NCBI GenBank assembly: GCA_934045905.1
Contig: OW203765.1
Location: 20,647,409 to 20,711,408, forward strand
Source of the DNA: Leuctra nigra
Taxonomy: Eukaryota > Arthropoda > Insecta > Plecoptera > Leuctridae
Length of the DNA: 64,000 nucleotides
Direction: 5' to 3'
Part shown: positions 22,800 through 35,000 of the stretch, one piece after another
Numbering within the stretch: the first letter of the stretch is position 1
Layout of the letters: each line of letters opens with the position of its first letter
Program-made: the position numbers and the translations under genes
The notes under the pieces: generated by a model
What the model was told of the DNA's origin: nothing
What the model saw: only the letters and a program-made list of their open reading frames with translations
Database searches by the model: none

Positions 22800-24412
22800 G
22801 GTTCAACATACGTGTTGGATAAGAAGAAACGAACATACGTGTTCGTGAGTGGCAGTGACAGCGTGGACATACATTCGTGTTGTGTCAAGTCGGATCAACT
22901 TACGTGTTCGTGAGTGGCGGTGACAGCGTGGATATACATTCGTGTTGTGTCAAGTCGGATCAACATACGTGTTCGTGAGTGGAGGTGACAGCGTGGACAT
23001 ACATTCGTGTTGTGTCAAGTCGGATCAACATACGTGTTCGTGAGTGGCGGTGACAGCGTGGACATACATTCGTGTTGTGTCAAGTCGGATCAACATACGT
23101 GTTTGTGAATGGCGGTGACAGCGTGGACATACATTCGTGTTGTGTCAAGTCGAGTCGGATCAACATACGTGTTCGTGAGTGGCGGTGACAGCGTGGACAT
23201 ACATTCGTGTTTTGTCAAGTCGGATCAACATACGTGTTGGATAAGAAGGAACGAACATACTTGTTCGTGAGTGGCGGTGACAGCGTGGACATACATTCGT
23301 GTTTTGTCAAGTCGGATCAACATACGTGTTGAATAAGAAGAAACGAACATACGTGTTCGTGAGTGGCGGTGACAGCGTGGACATACATTCGTGTTGTGTC
23401 AAGTCGGATCAACATACGTGTTGGATAAGAAGAAACGAACATACGTGTCCGTGAGTGGCGGTGACAGCGTGGACATTCATTCGTGTTGTGTCAAGTCGGA
23501 TCAACATACGTGTTGGATAAGAAGAAACGAACATACGTGTTCGTGAGTGGCGGTGACAGCGTGGACATACATTCGTGTTGTGTCAAGTCGGATCAACATA
23601 CGTGTTCGTGAGTGGCGGTGACAGCGTGGACATACATTCGTGTTGTGTCAAGTCGGATCAACATACGTGTTGGATAAGAAGAAACGAACATACGTATCCG
23701 TGAGTGGCGGTGACAGCGTGGACATTCATTCATGTTGTGTCAAGTCGGATCAACATACGTGTTGGATAAGAAGAAACGAACATACGTGTTCGTGAGTGGA
23801 GGTGACAGCGTGGACATACATTCGTGTTGTGTCAAGTCGGATCAACATACGTGTTTGTGAATGGCGGTGACAGCGTGGACATACATTCGTGTTGTGTCAA
23901 GTCGAGTCGGATCAACATACGTGTTCGTGAGTGGCGGTGACAGCGTGGACATACATTCGTGTTGTGTCAAGTCGGATCAACATACGTGTTGGATAAGAAG
24001 AAACGAACATACGTGTTCGTGAGTGGCGGTGACAGCGTGGACATACATTCGTGTTGTGTCAAGTCGAGTCGGATCAACATACGTGTTCGTGAGTGGCGGT
24101 GACAGCGTGGACATTCATTCGTGTTGTGTCAAGTCGGATCAACATACGTGTTGGATAAGAAGAAACGAACATACGTGTTCGTGAGTGGCGGTGACAGCGT
24201 GGACATACATTCGTGTTGTGTCAAGTCGAGTCGGATCAACATACGTGTTCGTGAGTGGCGGTGACAGCGTGGACATACATTCGTGTTGTGTCAAGTCGGA
24301 TCAACATACGTGTTGGATTAGAAGAAACGAACATACGGGTTCGTGAGTGGCGGTGACAGCGTGGACATACATTCGTGTTGTGTCAAGTCGGATCAACATA
24401 CGTGTTGTGTTT
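22800..24412. repeat. 65/95-bp minisatellite in the LTR-element leader
   Basis: Twenty copies of a unit with GGATCAACATACGTGTT, GAGTGGCGGTGACAGCGTGG and ATTCGTGTTGTGTCAAGTC. The short form is 65 bp. A longer form adds a GATAAGAAGAAACGAACATA segment of about 30 bp. The array fills the space between the primer-binding site and the gag start. No open protein frame runs through it, and it has no unique spacers. Confidence 0.9.
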
Positions 24413-24473
24413 TTTACTGAGTGAGTTTATTTTGTTTATTGTTGAATTGAACTTATACATTGACATTTTCGAA

Positions 24474-24755
24474 ATGGGTCCTCCCAAAAATAAGTCAAAA
24501 CGACAAGAAGAAGTCCCTACTTCATCTGCACAGGCAGACCAGCAGACAATTCTAACGGCGATCTCCGCACTTGGTACGCGAGTCGCGGCGCTAGAAAGTC
24601 CATCACCGACACCGGCCCAGCAAACAAGCCGTGCCACGTCGAATATACCACCGCTGTCTACGTGGCCGCTCCAATGCAGCAGATAAGGTTTGGAAACGAC
24701 GAGGATATGCATCCTGTAGAATTTGTAAATACACTGGAGGATCAATTCAATACCA
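24474..24755 (+). pseudogene. gag remnant of the LTR retrotransposon
   Basis: The frame begins MGPPKNKSKRQEE at 24474 and stops at 24686. A second frame from about 24640 continues IRFGNDEDMHPVEFVNTLED, a gag capsid-like stretch, up to about 24755, where family D sequence starts. The frame shift and truncation show it is dead. No pol is present. Confidence 0.6.
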
Positions 24756-24898
24756 ATAATATATTAAATTTTGGTATGTTTTCTAATATGTGTACAAATG
24801 TCAGAATCACCCCCACCCTACCCCACAGACTGCCCCACCCGCTAGGCATTTAAACTCCATGGTAAAACTGTGTTAAATTCAACAATTTAAACATCTAA

Positions 24899-25698
24899 TT
24901 GAGCGAGCGTAGCGAGCGTCTCCTTTCGGCTCATTTGGCACGGGCCTCTGTTTTTTTTCTGTTGGGTGAGGCTGTACAGGTCAGAGTTTTTCTTCGATCG
25001 ATCTGAAATTTTGCACACATGTAGACCAACCTTTTCTTTTTGCAGGGCCAAATTTTTTTAAAATCCATTCATTGGTTAAAATTGAAATAAACATCTCCTG
25101 ATAGGTTGAAAAATGAAAATGGTCTTCGATAAATCTGATCAAATTCATATTTTGGCTATACAGGTCAGAGTTTTTCTTTGATCGAGCTGAAATTTTGCAC
25201 ACATGTAAAACCAACCTTCTCTGTTTGCAGACCATAATTGTTTTGAAATCCATTAATTGGTTAAAATTTAAATAAATATCTCCTGATAGGCTGAAAAATG
25301 AAAACGGTCTTCGATAATTCAGATCAAACTCATATTTTGCATGATCATTAAGACCAACATTGTCTCTTATTTTACAAAATTTCATCCCAATCAGTTAAGA
25401 ACGTATGAACTTATTAACATTTTTAATATCTGTCAGTAATGAAGTATCAAAATGAATGTTTTCCAGTGCCAATTGGATTGAATCTGATTTGTTTTATTTT
25501 AACCAGGGTTCTTAGATGCTTAGATGTTATTTTCAAGTTTCAATGAAAAGCATAATAATATGTTGTGTTGATTGAGTGATCATATTTCAATTCAATATGA
25601 ATGTATATGTTTTCTGTGCTTGTGTACGCATTTCCGGTTCGAGAATTTGCATGTCCCCGTGCTCGCTCACCAACGCGTTACACTGAGCGTTTTCCTAG
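24899..25698 (+). mobile_element. Family B (Helitron-like) element, complete
   Basis: 5' end GAGCGAGCGTAGCGAGCGTC. 3' end GCTCGCTCACCAACGCG, then CACTGAGCGTTTTCCTAG, followed by T. The stem CGCTCA/TGAGCG a few bases before CTAG, with T after it, is the usual Helitron 3' layout. The 5' end is not the usual TC, so the class stays tentative. About 800 bp, non-coding, with an internal duplication of the CAGGTCAGAGTTTTTCTT block. Confidence 0.75.
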
Positions 25699-25910
25699 TA
25701 GGCTATCATAATATGCATATTATAATTCAGAGTGTGAAATAATTAATTTTGATTCCATGACTTACCTGCTTTTACTCAGGAATGGACGTTAACGTAATAG
25801 GGAAGTCATATGAAATAATCGCCCTAGAAATATGAACATATTCATTCATAAAAATCAATTTCAAGTGTCAAGGGATATTTTGACAGGAAAAACGGCATAT
25901 CACTAGAACT

Positions 25911-26280
25911 ATAGGAAAACGCTCTGTGTAACGCGTTGTTGAGCGAGCCTTCGCATTGCATGCGATTTGATATGCGTTTGCAAGTTTATGCTCTACAGAC
26001 CTTGGAACTGAAGCATCAAGGAAGCAGTGTGGAAATAAATGAAATTCCTGGCTTAAAGTTTTCAATTATTTCAAGATTATACCTAGAATCTAATGTCCTT
26101 AAAATGACAATAACTTTTGAAGATAACGCAACTAGTCTTAAAATTTGAAAAATTACCTAAAATGTTTGTCAAATGACCATACAAAGTTTGAAGCTGATCG
26201 GTCAAACGGTTCCAAGTTTAAATTTCAAACATCACATAATCATACATAATAAATGTAATTAGGGGTCCGTTCCTTGCGAC
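25911..26280 (-). mobile_element. Family B element, 3' part, cut by family A copy A3
   Basis: Starts CTATAGGAAAACGCTCTGTG, followed by CGTTGTTGAGCGAGCC. The interior resembles 43431-43750. It breaks off just before the A3 palindrome. Confidence 0.65.
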
Positions 26281-26289
26281 TTAGCCCGT

Positions 26290-29200
26290 ATCTAGTGGAG
26301 CGGTCGCTCCACTCAGCCAAGTCTTACCGTACACTCACAGTCACTCAACATACCGTAAATGCCTATATAAACTGAGGAGCAGACCAACTACTTTTACTGT
26401 AAGCAACAACATAGCATTTTCGGCCAACTGGATCTCAACAATGGAAAATCTCTCATTGTTGTGAAATGTCTTAATTTTGAGCTATGGCCCACCTAACAAC
26501 ATATACATCACGCGACAACAACCAGTCATGCCGTTTACGACCTAGAGGACAGTGAAAATCGTGAAATTACACCGCTTTCATCTGCTTCTTCTTCTTCTTC
26601 TTCTTCTTCTTCTTCATATGATTCCCGAAAAAGTTGCTATCACCGCCACAGCCTAAACGGCTAAACCGATCAACCTGAAATTTTTACCACATATGCACTT
26701 TTGGCGTCTGATGATACCTTGCCTCTTATAAATTTTTTGTGCCGCCATTTTTAAACCGGAAGTGACGTCATATATAAAAAACGGCTGGACCGATTAGAAC
26801 GAAATTAGCGCCATTCGATTTAGATGGTCATCTATATGAAATATGATACTAAAAAACATTATTTTCTTATTTTCTAAACCGGAAGTGACGTCATAAATTC
26901 ACAATATTGAGCTTATTTCATCAAATTATACTTTAAATACACATATAATTAGCTTACATTGTAACATAGACAATACAAAATAATTATAATTTAAATACAG
27001 TGTTCTCGGTCGCCATTTCTGAAACCGGAAGTGACGTCATATATCGAAAACACCTGTACCGATTGCCACTGAACTAGCTCCTGTCTATGCATTCTGCAAT
27101 CTTTTTGAAAAATCAATTGGGATAAATGAATATACAAATAAACGGTACCGGAAATGGCGGCAGGAACCACTAAATGAAACCGGAAGTGACGTCATATATT
27201 GAAAACGGCATGACCCATTTGACGGAAATTAGCGCTAAAGAATTCAGAAGGTCATTCATGAAGTATCAACTAGATAGAACTAGATTGTTTTCTTATTACC
27301 TATACCGGAAATGACGTCATGAATATGCTAAATGACGCCATTAATATGCTAAATGACACTCAATTCCCCAATCTATACTTTTAAATAGATATTTAGAAAC
27401 ATACATTGTGAATAATTATAAATTCAAGATTGCGGTGTACTCGGCCGCCATTTGCAAAAACCGGAAGTGACGTCATATATCGAAAACGGCTGTATCGATT
27501 GTAACCAAATTTTGGAATTGTGTAGGACTAATAATTATGAATTCAAGACGACATTATTTTTGGCCGCCATTGTTTAAACCGGAAGTGACGTCATATATCA
27601 AAAACGGATGTACCGATTGCAACTAAATTATGTAATTATGTAGGACTTATATTTTTGAATTAAAGACGACATTATTTTCGACCGCCATTGTTAAAACCGG
27701 AAGTGACGTCATATATCGAAAACGGCTGTACCGATTGCAACTAAATTATGTAATTATGTAGGACTTATATTTTTGAATTAAAGACGATATTATTTTCGAC
27801 CGCCATTGTTAAAACCGAAAGTGACGTCATATGTCGAAAACGGCTGTACCGATTGCAACTAAATTATCTAATTATGTTGGACTTATAATTATGAATTCAA
27901 GACAACATTATTTCTGGCCGCCATATTTAAAACAGGAAGTGACGTCATTTATAGAAAACAGATGTACCGATTGCAACTAAATTATGTAATTATATAGCCC
28001 TTATATTTATGGATTCAAGATGACATTATTTTCGGCCGCTATTTCAAAACCGGAAGTGACGTCATATATCGAAAACAACTGCCGAGATTGCAGCTTAATT
28101 ATGCAATTATGTTGCACTTTTATGAATTTAAGGCGGCAGTATTATTGAGCGCCATTTTTTAAACTGGAAGTGAAGTCAGATATCGAAAACGTCTGGACAG
28201 ATTGTAACGAAACTCAGACTATTCTTCTTGGATAATCATTTTAAGCTTGTACCAAATGCAACTATTCTTACTAACCAAATCGGTTGAGGCGTATTTTTTT
28301 AAAGAAATTAGTCCTTGGTAGGACATGTGCTACAAGCTGTATGAATAAACTAACAAAAGAAGTGATATCCCAGAAAAAACACTCCGTGTAAAAAAGGCAG
28401 CCAAGTCTCTTTACTTTAAAAAAATTCAACACCGAAAAGGAGTGATATCAAAAAAGAAGCCAAGTCAATGACATTTCCAAATATTTAATCGTATCTTTGA
28501 AATAAAAGTATAAACACCGAGAAATACTTTACAAAAGGACTTGGCGCATCGTTTTTTTAAAGACATTTTTCTATTCATAAGCATATGCCATTTATATACA
28601 ACCGTCATTTAGAATTTTTAGAATAATAGGGACACATCTTTCAATTACATATTATACATACCTACTGTAAAATATTTTCTATTTGAATATATACGCTATG
28701 AAACTTGTTGCCTATGTTTTCTATAAATACACAATAGTTATCTTCGTAATATTGTTTCGTGGTCAACATAATTAAGTCTCATGCGTTATACCTTCGCATC
28801 ATGAAATACATTTCTATTAATCCGCATTTTATAACAATACATTTCACAAAGTACACAGAGACGGCACATAGAATTTCTTTAAATTTTTTAACTTTATACA
28901 CTTGACACTTCAAAAATATATAATAGTGTTCCATAGATAGTTAGTAATTATTTTACAACGTTTCATGATTTCCCTCAATCAAGATCAAATTATGAAAAGA
29001 TACCCTTCTAATATCACCATATTAACAGTGCTATAAGAATATGTATGAGCCCACTTCCAATTGTTATTTAATTCTTCCCCCCTTACATTACTTATCTATT
29101 ACAACATGAAATCTTTCTTCTAACGCCATTGACAAAACTATAAAATAGCCATTACTAAAAGTAGCTTGATTCATAGATACTGGCTCTAAAAAAAAGAGGA

Positions 29201-29446
29201 AAATGTACCTAATTGTAAATTTCTTTCCACTTATAGGATAGAATGATGTCTTTAAAAAAACGATGCGCCAAGTCCTTTTGTAAAGTATTTCTCGGTGTTT
29301 ATACTTTTATTTCAAAGATACGATTAAATATTTGGAAATGTCATTGACTTGGCTTCTTTTTTGATATCACTCCTTTTCGGTGTTGAATTTTTTTAAAGTA
29401 AAGAGACTTGGCTGCCTTTTTTACACGGAGTGTTTTTTTCTGGGAT
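26290..29446 (-). mobile_element. Family A element, copy A3, full length
   Basis: About 3.16 kb. The hairpin end GTGGAGCGGTCGCTCCAC is at 26294-26311. Inward are a (CTT)n microsatellite at 26585-26615, then about 12 units with ACCGGAAGTGACGTCA. Near the far end is an inverted repeat of about 200 bp (arms about 28376-28577 and 29246-29446) around a 670-bp loop. The final bases read ACACGGAGTGTTTTTTTC then TGGGAT. Non-coding. It is the reference copy for A1. Confidence 0.8.
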
Positions 29447-29639
29447 TTGTACTTCACAGTCATATAGAATATTGAACTCAGAGCTAAAATATTGTTTAAG
29501 AATTAATTTATATTCAAAAAGATCCGAAATATCTAAACACACAATCTAAATAAGAAAAATACTTACTCTTTCATATTTTTTTATTCTGTCTGGAGATAAA
29601 ATAATTTTCAAAATCTTACACTTCAATTGATATATTTTA

Positions 29640-30470
29640 TTCAAGTGCACAGCAGATGTATTTCCCCATGCTAAAATTCCGTAAGTTAAAATAGATTCGA
29701 CCAACGCTGTATAATAACTTCATGAGACTCATCGGTAAAAAAAGAACACAAATGATAAAAATTGTAACATAAGAGCAATCTGTTACATGAAATCCCTAAA
29801 ATCATATAATCACTCCAGAGAAAAGTATGTCAATAATTAAGTCTAGATATACACATGTGAATTCACTACCTGAATTTTGGTTGAACAAGTATTACACGTC
29901 ATCCCATCACCCAATGAATGCAAACACTAAACACCGTGGCATAAAATATCTACTGTTAAATTTTAATGCTATATGGAGAACATAATAAGAATAATTTTAG
30001 TTTTATCAGCATTATATTAATCCATTATCATGTGTCCAACATAGCAAATTATTGAAATTATTTTGAAGTTCTATCTGTGCTGCATCTAATAATCTATTTT
30101 TGGCTAATATTACAGTATCATCAGCGTACATGTTACACTTTACCTTTACCAAATAAATTGAAAATATAGTAACATAAATAATATACAATAAGGGAACCAA
30201 ATTTGAACCCTGCGGCAATCCGCTGAATCTCTTGAGCAACTATATACATTTGAAATTATAACTATGATTTTACGAGATTGTAAATAACTACGAAACCAAT
30301 TCATCAAAGAGCCACCAATAACTATGCAACTCAATGAATCTATGAGTATACTATAGTTAATAGTGTCAAAAGCTTTTAAGAAATCTATGTTTCCCAGTAC
30401 TTTTACCCTTCTGGAAACCGTATTGTGATGTTTTAATTATATTTATTTATTTTATTTATTTATTTATTAT
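29640..30470 (-). pseudogene. LINE reverse transcriptase fragment (YADD box present)
   Basis: The minus frame has GLPQGSNLVPLLYIIYV and MYADDTVILAKNR, RT motifs B and C, preceded in another frame by FLKAFDTINYS-like and MNWFRSYLQSRK residues. Frames change and the polypeptide is incomplete. A TTTATTTATTTATT tract at 30430-30470 may be the tail of the neighbouring LINE piece at 31274-32040. Confidence 0.75.
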
Positions 30471-30649
30471 CTGCGCATTTGATACAATAGTATGTTTGCA
30501 TTGTCATATACATAGATAAAATTCCTTACACATAATGGGTACATTACACATTATTACACAAGAATAATAACAATAGATAACATTCAATCACTACATATTA
30601 TAATACTCTGTCAAGCTATAAAATGAATTACTAATTAAAAATGACTTAA

Positions 30650-31273
30650 GGTGGCTGCATATCACGTGACTTTTCAACCAAAAGCTACACATTTTCATTT
30701 GGAAGGGTTCAGTTTAGCAAATACTTCTCACTCATCAGATAAGTTAGGACACATCTGTTGGAACATATCTACGCAGAAAAGAACTGCGAAAATAACTTAT
30801 TAGATGATTTTACTTCCTTGCACCTAAATATTCTCAAATCAAGACCTGAAGTTTAAGGAAATCCTATGAGTTGCCAAGAACAGCAAACTTTAATCTAATA
30901 AAAGGGCACATATGCATCACAAACCTGACACAATTTTGCCAACAAAACATGCGCTCTTTCTTCATCTTTCCAACGAAATGTTGAGATATTAATTATATCC
31001 ACTATTATGAATGTAATATTTAAAATAACAGCACTGGGTTTTGACAGCTCTCAAACGCGTACGGATACACACGATTTTAATTTATTTTATTCTTAAACCA
31101 CTGCAAAATTAAATAATATTGACTGCAAATATTGATACGCTCAAGTATGCAGTGAATTTCCTTCATAAATCACCTTGGATTACTCAACATGAACGATGTA
31201 AGGTATGTACTCATAGGTAACTATTTCTTTTGATCGGATATAGAGAAATAAAGTCACGTGATATGCATTGGCC
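30650..31273. mobile_element. TTAA-flanked MITE inserted in LINE debris
   Basis: TTAA at 30646-30649 and 31274-31277. Inverted ends GGTGGCTGCATATCACGTGA and TCACGTGATATGCATTGGCC. 624 bp, non-coding, piggyBac-type target. Confidence 0.8.
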
Positions 31274-32040
31274 TTAAGAACGTGCTTAAAAACATTCCTG
31301 TCGGTTACATTAGCAATTTCGGGCGGCAACTTATTCATTATTTTAACACAACAACGTAACAGGTAGTTGTCCATAATTCGGAGCCTGTGGTGATCCTGTT
31401 GAAATCTAAGCGCCCCTCTTGTGTCATAGTTATGGACCTCCCTACGTTTTAAAAACAATTCCTCATTATCCTTTACAAATAGTGCTACCGCCAAAATATA
31501 TAAACTTGTGAGGGTTAAAATTCCTAAAGCTATGAAGTGATGCCTACAGGAATCCGTTCTTCTGAGTGAGAGGATGTTTCGGACCGCTCTCTTTTGCATG
31601 ATGAAGACTTGCTTGCTCGCTGATGATGCCCCCCAGAATATCAAGCTATAGTTTATTATGGATTGGAACTGGCTCAAATATGCGATACGCATTGTTCTGA
31701 TGTCACACTGTCTGGCCAAGACACGGAGAGCAAAGCAAGTGCTTGACAACTTCTATTTGATAGAATGCACATGGTGATCCCACTTGAGATGATGATCAAT
31801 AGTTAGACCAAGAAATTTGGCACTGTCAACTATCAACACATGTTAAATAAATAACGTATGTTGAATACGTGAATGTATTCCGATATCCTTCTCACATTAA
31901 CCTTCTGCATAATTTTCTCAATTATGGGAAGTAAGTATATAGGTCTATAATTATTGTATGCTAAATGATCCCCTGTCTTAATAAATGGGACGTACTATAG
32001 AAATTTTTAAGTTATCCGGTACTGTCCCTGACTTTATTGA
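31274..32040 (-). pseudogene. LINE reverse transcriptase C-terminal fragment with internal deletion
   Basis: The frame from 31749 reads FALRVLARQCDIRTMRIAYL, NYSLIFWG and MQKRAVRNI, typical of the post-RT region, preceded by FLGLTIDHHLKWDHH with a stop between. At 31850-32040 an RT finger region reads PIYKTGDHLAYNNYRPI, so the palm is deleted. The frame ends inside the MITE on its left. Confidence 0.8.
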
Positions 32041-32047
32041 CAGGAAA

Positions 32048-35000
32048 TTAATAAGTCTTGCTATTGTTACGTGATATCATTGCATAGATATTGTAGGTCT
32101 TTGGTCCGTATCCTCTTTTTCTCTGGAAGTAGTGATATACATATAATATATATATATACATGACGTGAAAAGTATTAAAATATAATATATGCAAAAAATA
32201 TTTGAGTTTCTGAACAGCCACCATCTTTAGCACCGCCATCATCACTACAAGCCCACCCAACAGGAGTAACCCTTTCAGAATGGCACCTTGTTTTCCTGAG
32301 TGTATATCCTCTGTACACCACTCAAGGTTGCACTCGCTTGCCGGTATTGCCAACTTCTTCTTGATGACCTCCCATGAACACAGACCTTGATCGCATCCTT
32401 CGTACTGGACCACTTCTTCTTGTAGGAGGAACATGACGCGATGAGGATCTCCTCTCGAGCATCTGTAACCAGGATCAAGAGGCGCTTAGAATGTGACATG
32501 AAATAGTGTGTGGCCAACTAACTGGTTCACATTGCCCACTTGAACTTTATTACTAGGAACTTGGTTATCTTTTAATTGTTAAATTTGACTTGCAAGGCGC
32601 GATCACTCGATATAGCACATTTTTATTTATTTTTGAAATTACCATTTCAAAATACTTTTTCAAAGTTCAACTATATTTAAGTATACAAGACTCATGTATT
32701 GTCATATAGTTTGCAACACCCGCCCATTAATGAGTTTTCAATTTGATGTCTTTTGAGAATGAACAAAACTTTAACATGGGAGGTATAGGAAAATCGGATC
32801 GAATTTGGTTAATAACTTTTAAAATAGCACACGTTGGTATTGTTTTAATTTTTTTTTCCTGATAGTATGTCCGTAGATCTAGCAGAAAAACAAGTGTTTT
32901 GTTAAATCTAACGGTACAAAAATATTTTAATTTCATTTTAGCTCAAAAATTAGGCGATTTTTCTTCGCTGTTTAAGATAACAGGGGGAGAAAACTCAAAT
33001 TATCTCAGAAACTAGACACGAGAAGTGTTTAATTTTTCAGGGATTGTGTATGGCATGGTTATCAATAAGTACACACAAAATTATGCAGATCTGAGACTAT
33101 GCCTCGAGTGATCGCGCCACCTTAATAATGTAACAAATTAACCAAGTTCCTAGATCTCTGTTACATATATCAACTAATTAGAGTTTGTATTTCAAATAAA
33201 TAAAAATTTAATAACGTTTTTATAGTGCATTCTGTGCAGAGAAATTTATTTTCTGACCTCATTCCATAAGCTTGAGCCATTAAACTTAGGTGGCCTCCTA
33301 TTCTTGATGAGCAAAGTGTTGTTGTTTTTAAATTATAATAATATATCATAAAACTTGTTAAGGGGGCTGGAGCGATCGAGGCAGAGTCTCAGATCTTCAT
33401 AATTGTTTGTGTACTTATTGATATTCATGCAATACACAATCCCTGAAAAAGTTATACACTTCTCGCGTCTAGTTTCTGAGATAATTTAAGTTTTCTCTCC
33501 TACGATATCTTATGGCAGCCAAGTAAAATCGAGACATTTTTAAGCTATAATGAAGTTCTAATTTTTTTGTAGGTACCGAGAGATTTGAACAAAAAACTTT
33601 TTGTCTTGTAGATATACGGACATACTATCAAGAAAAAATTGAAACATTACCAACGTTTGCTATTTTAAAAGTTAGAAACCAACTTCGAAATGATTTTACT
33701 ATCTCTACCATATTAAGGCCACTCTACCCTACGTCATAGTTCACAATGCAATGGCAATCACCAAAACCCAAGGAGAGCGCCATTTTGTTTTGAAGGGTCA
33801 CTTTTCACTCGAATATCTTTCTCCAGTGTGACTAGATACAATAATGCGGGTTGAACTGAAGTGTTCATAAAAGATCGCTCCTCAATGTTTCATATGACAC
33901 TTTGTAATGACTGTACTGAAAATGCTTCCCTGAACCCAAATAGTGGGGGGCGAAATACGGCAAAACATCGACCACATGGCGCCTGTCAGACAACATTAAA
34001 CTGGACAATACGAAATAAATAAACACATACCTGCAATTCTAGCTGACGAGTATTCCTTATTTTCAACACGCTTCTTCCTGGTATCAATTACACATCACGA
34101 AACATTGCCTACTCGCCTGTGCCGTCACTCTATTTATTACGATTGAACACCATATTTAAATTTTGATTCCACTAAATTGTTCACGATATCAATATTGTCT
34201 GCATGCGCAAGTAAAAAATAGATTTCAGGAAAAGCTACTCTTCTAATTGTAATATAGGTTGTGAAATACTATTATTTAATGTATATTATTCTTATGTGTA
34301 CAGATATTATCCGAGTTGAAAAAAAACAATTGATGAAGTCACGGCCACCTGTATGTTGAATTTATGCTTCTTCAAAATTTGAATAGTACCGCCAACCTGA
34401 CATAATGTATTCATACGCCATGACGTAAGGCTCAGATCAAAAATATTCAGTATTTCAAAATTTTTTATTTCAAATTGAAACCTCACTTTTGTACTGGAGT
34501 TGAAAACTGAAAGACATTAAAATAATCTTTTATATTTAAATATAGTTGATCTACTGAAAAAAGTTTGTTTAAACTTATACTTTCAAGAAAAAATATTTTT
34601 TATATCGATCGCTCCAGCCACCTTAAATGACATTTATTTGATAACACTCTGGTTTTCATTGATTCATGCAAATATTTTAGGGGATGATACTGGCTGTTGT
34701 ATTTTACTTAAAGATTTTGGGGATAATATGGAATTCTCTCAATGCAACAGTTTAGATAAAATTTATAATAAACTAGGAAAACGCTCAGTGTAACGCGTTG
34801 ATGAGCGAGCAAGGGTATGTGCAAATTCTCGAACCGGAAATGCGTACACAACGCACAGAAAACATATACATCCATATTGAATTGATTATGATATCAACTT
34901 AAAAGTGTACTATGCTTTTCATCGAAACTTTAAAATAGCATCTAAGCACCTGGTTCATAAAGCAAATCAGAATCAATTTTCAATTGGCACTGGAAAACAT

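Noticed and set aside
22800..24412. 65-bp array as a CRISPR locus
   Set aside because: No unique spacers between repeats, the host is a eukaryote, and the array lies in an LTR-element leader.
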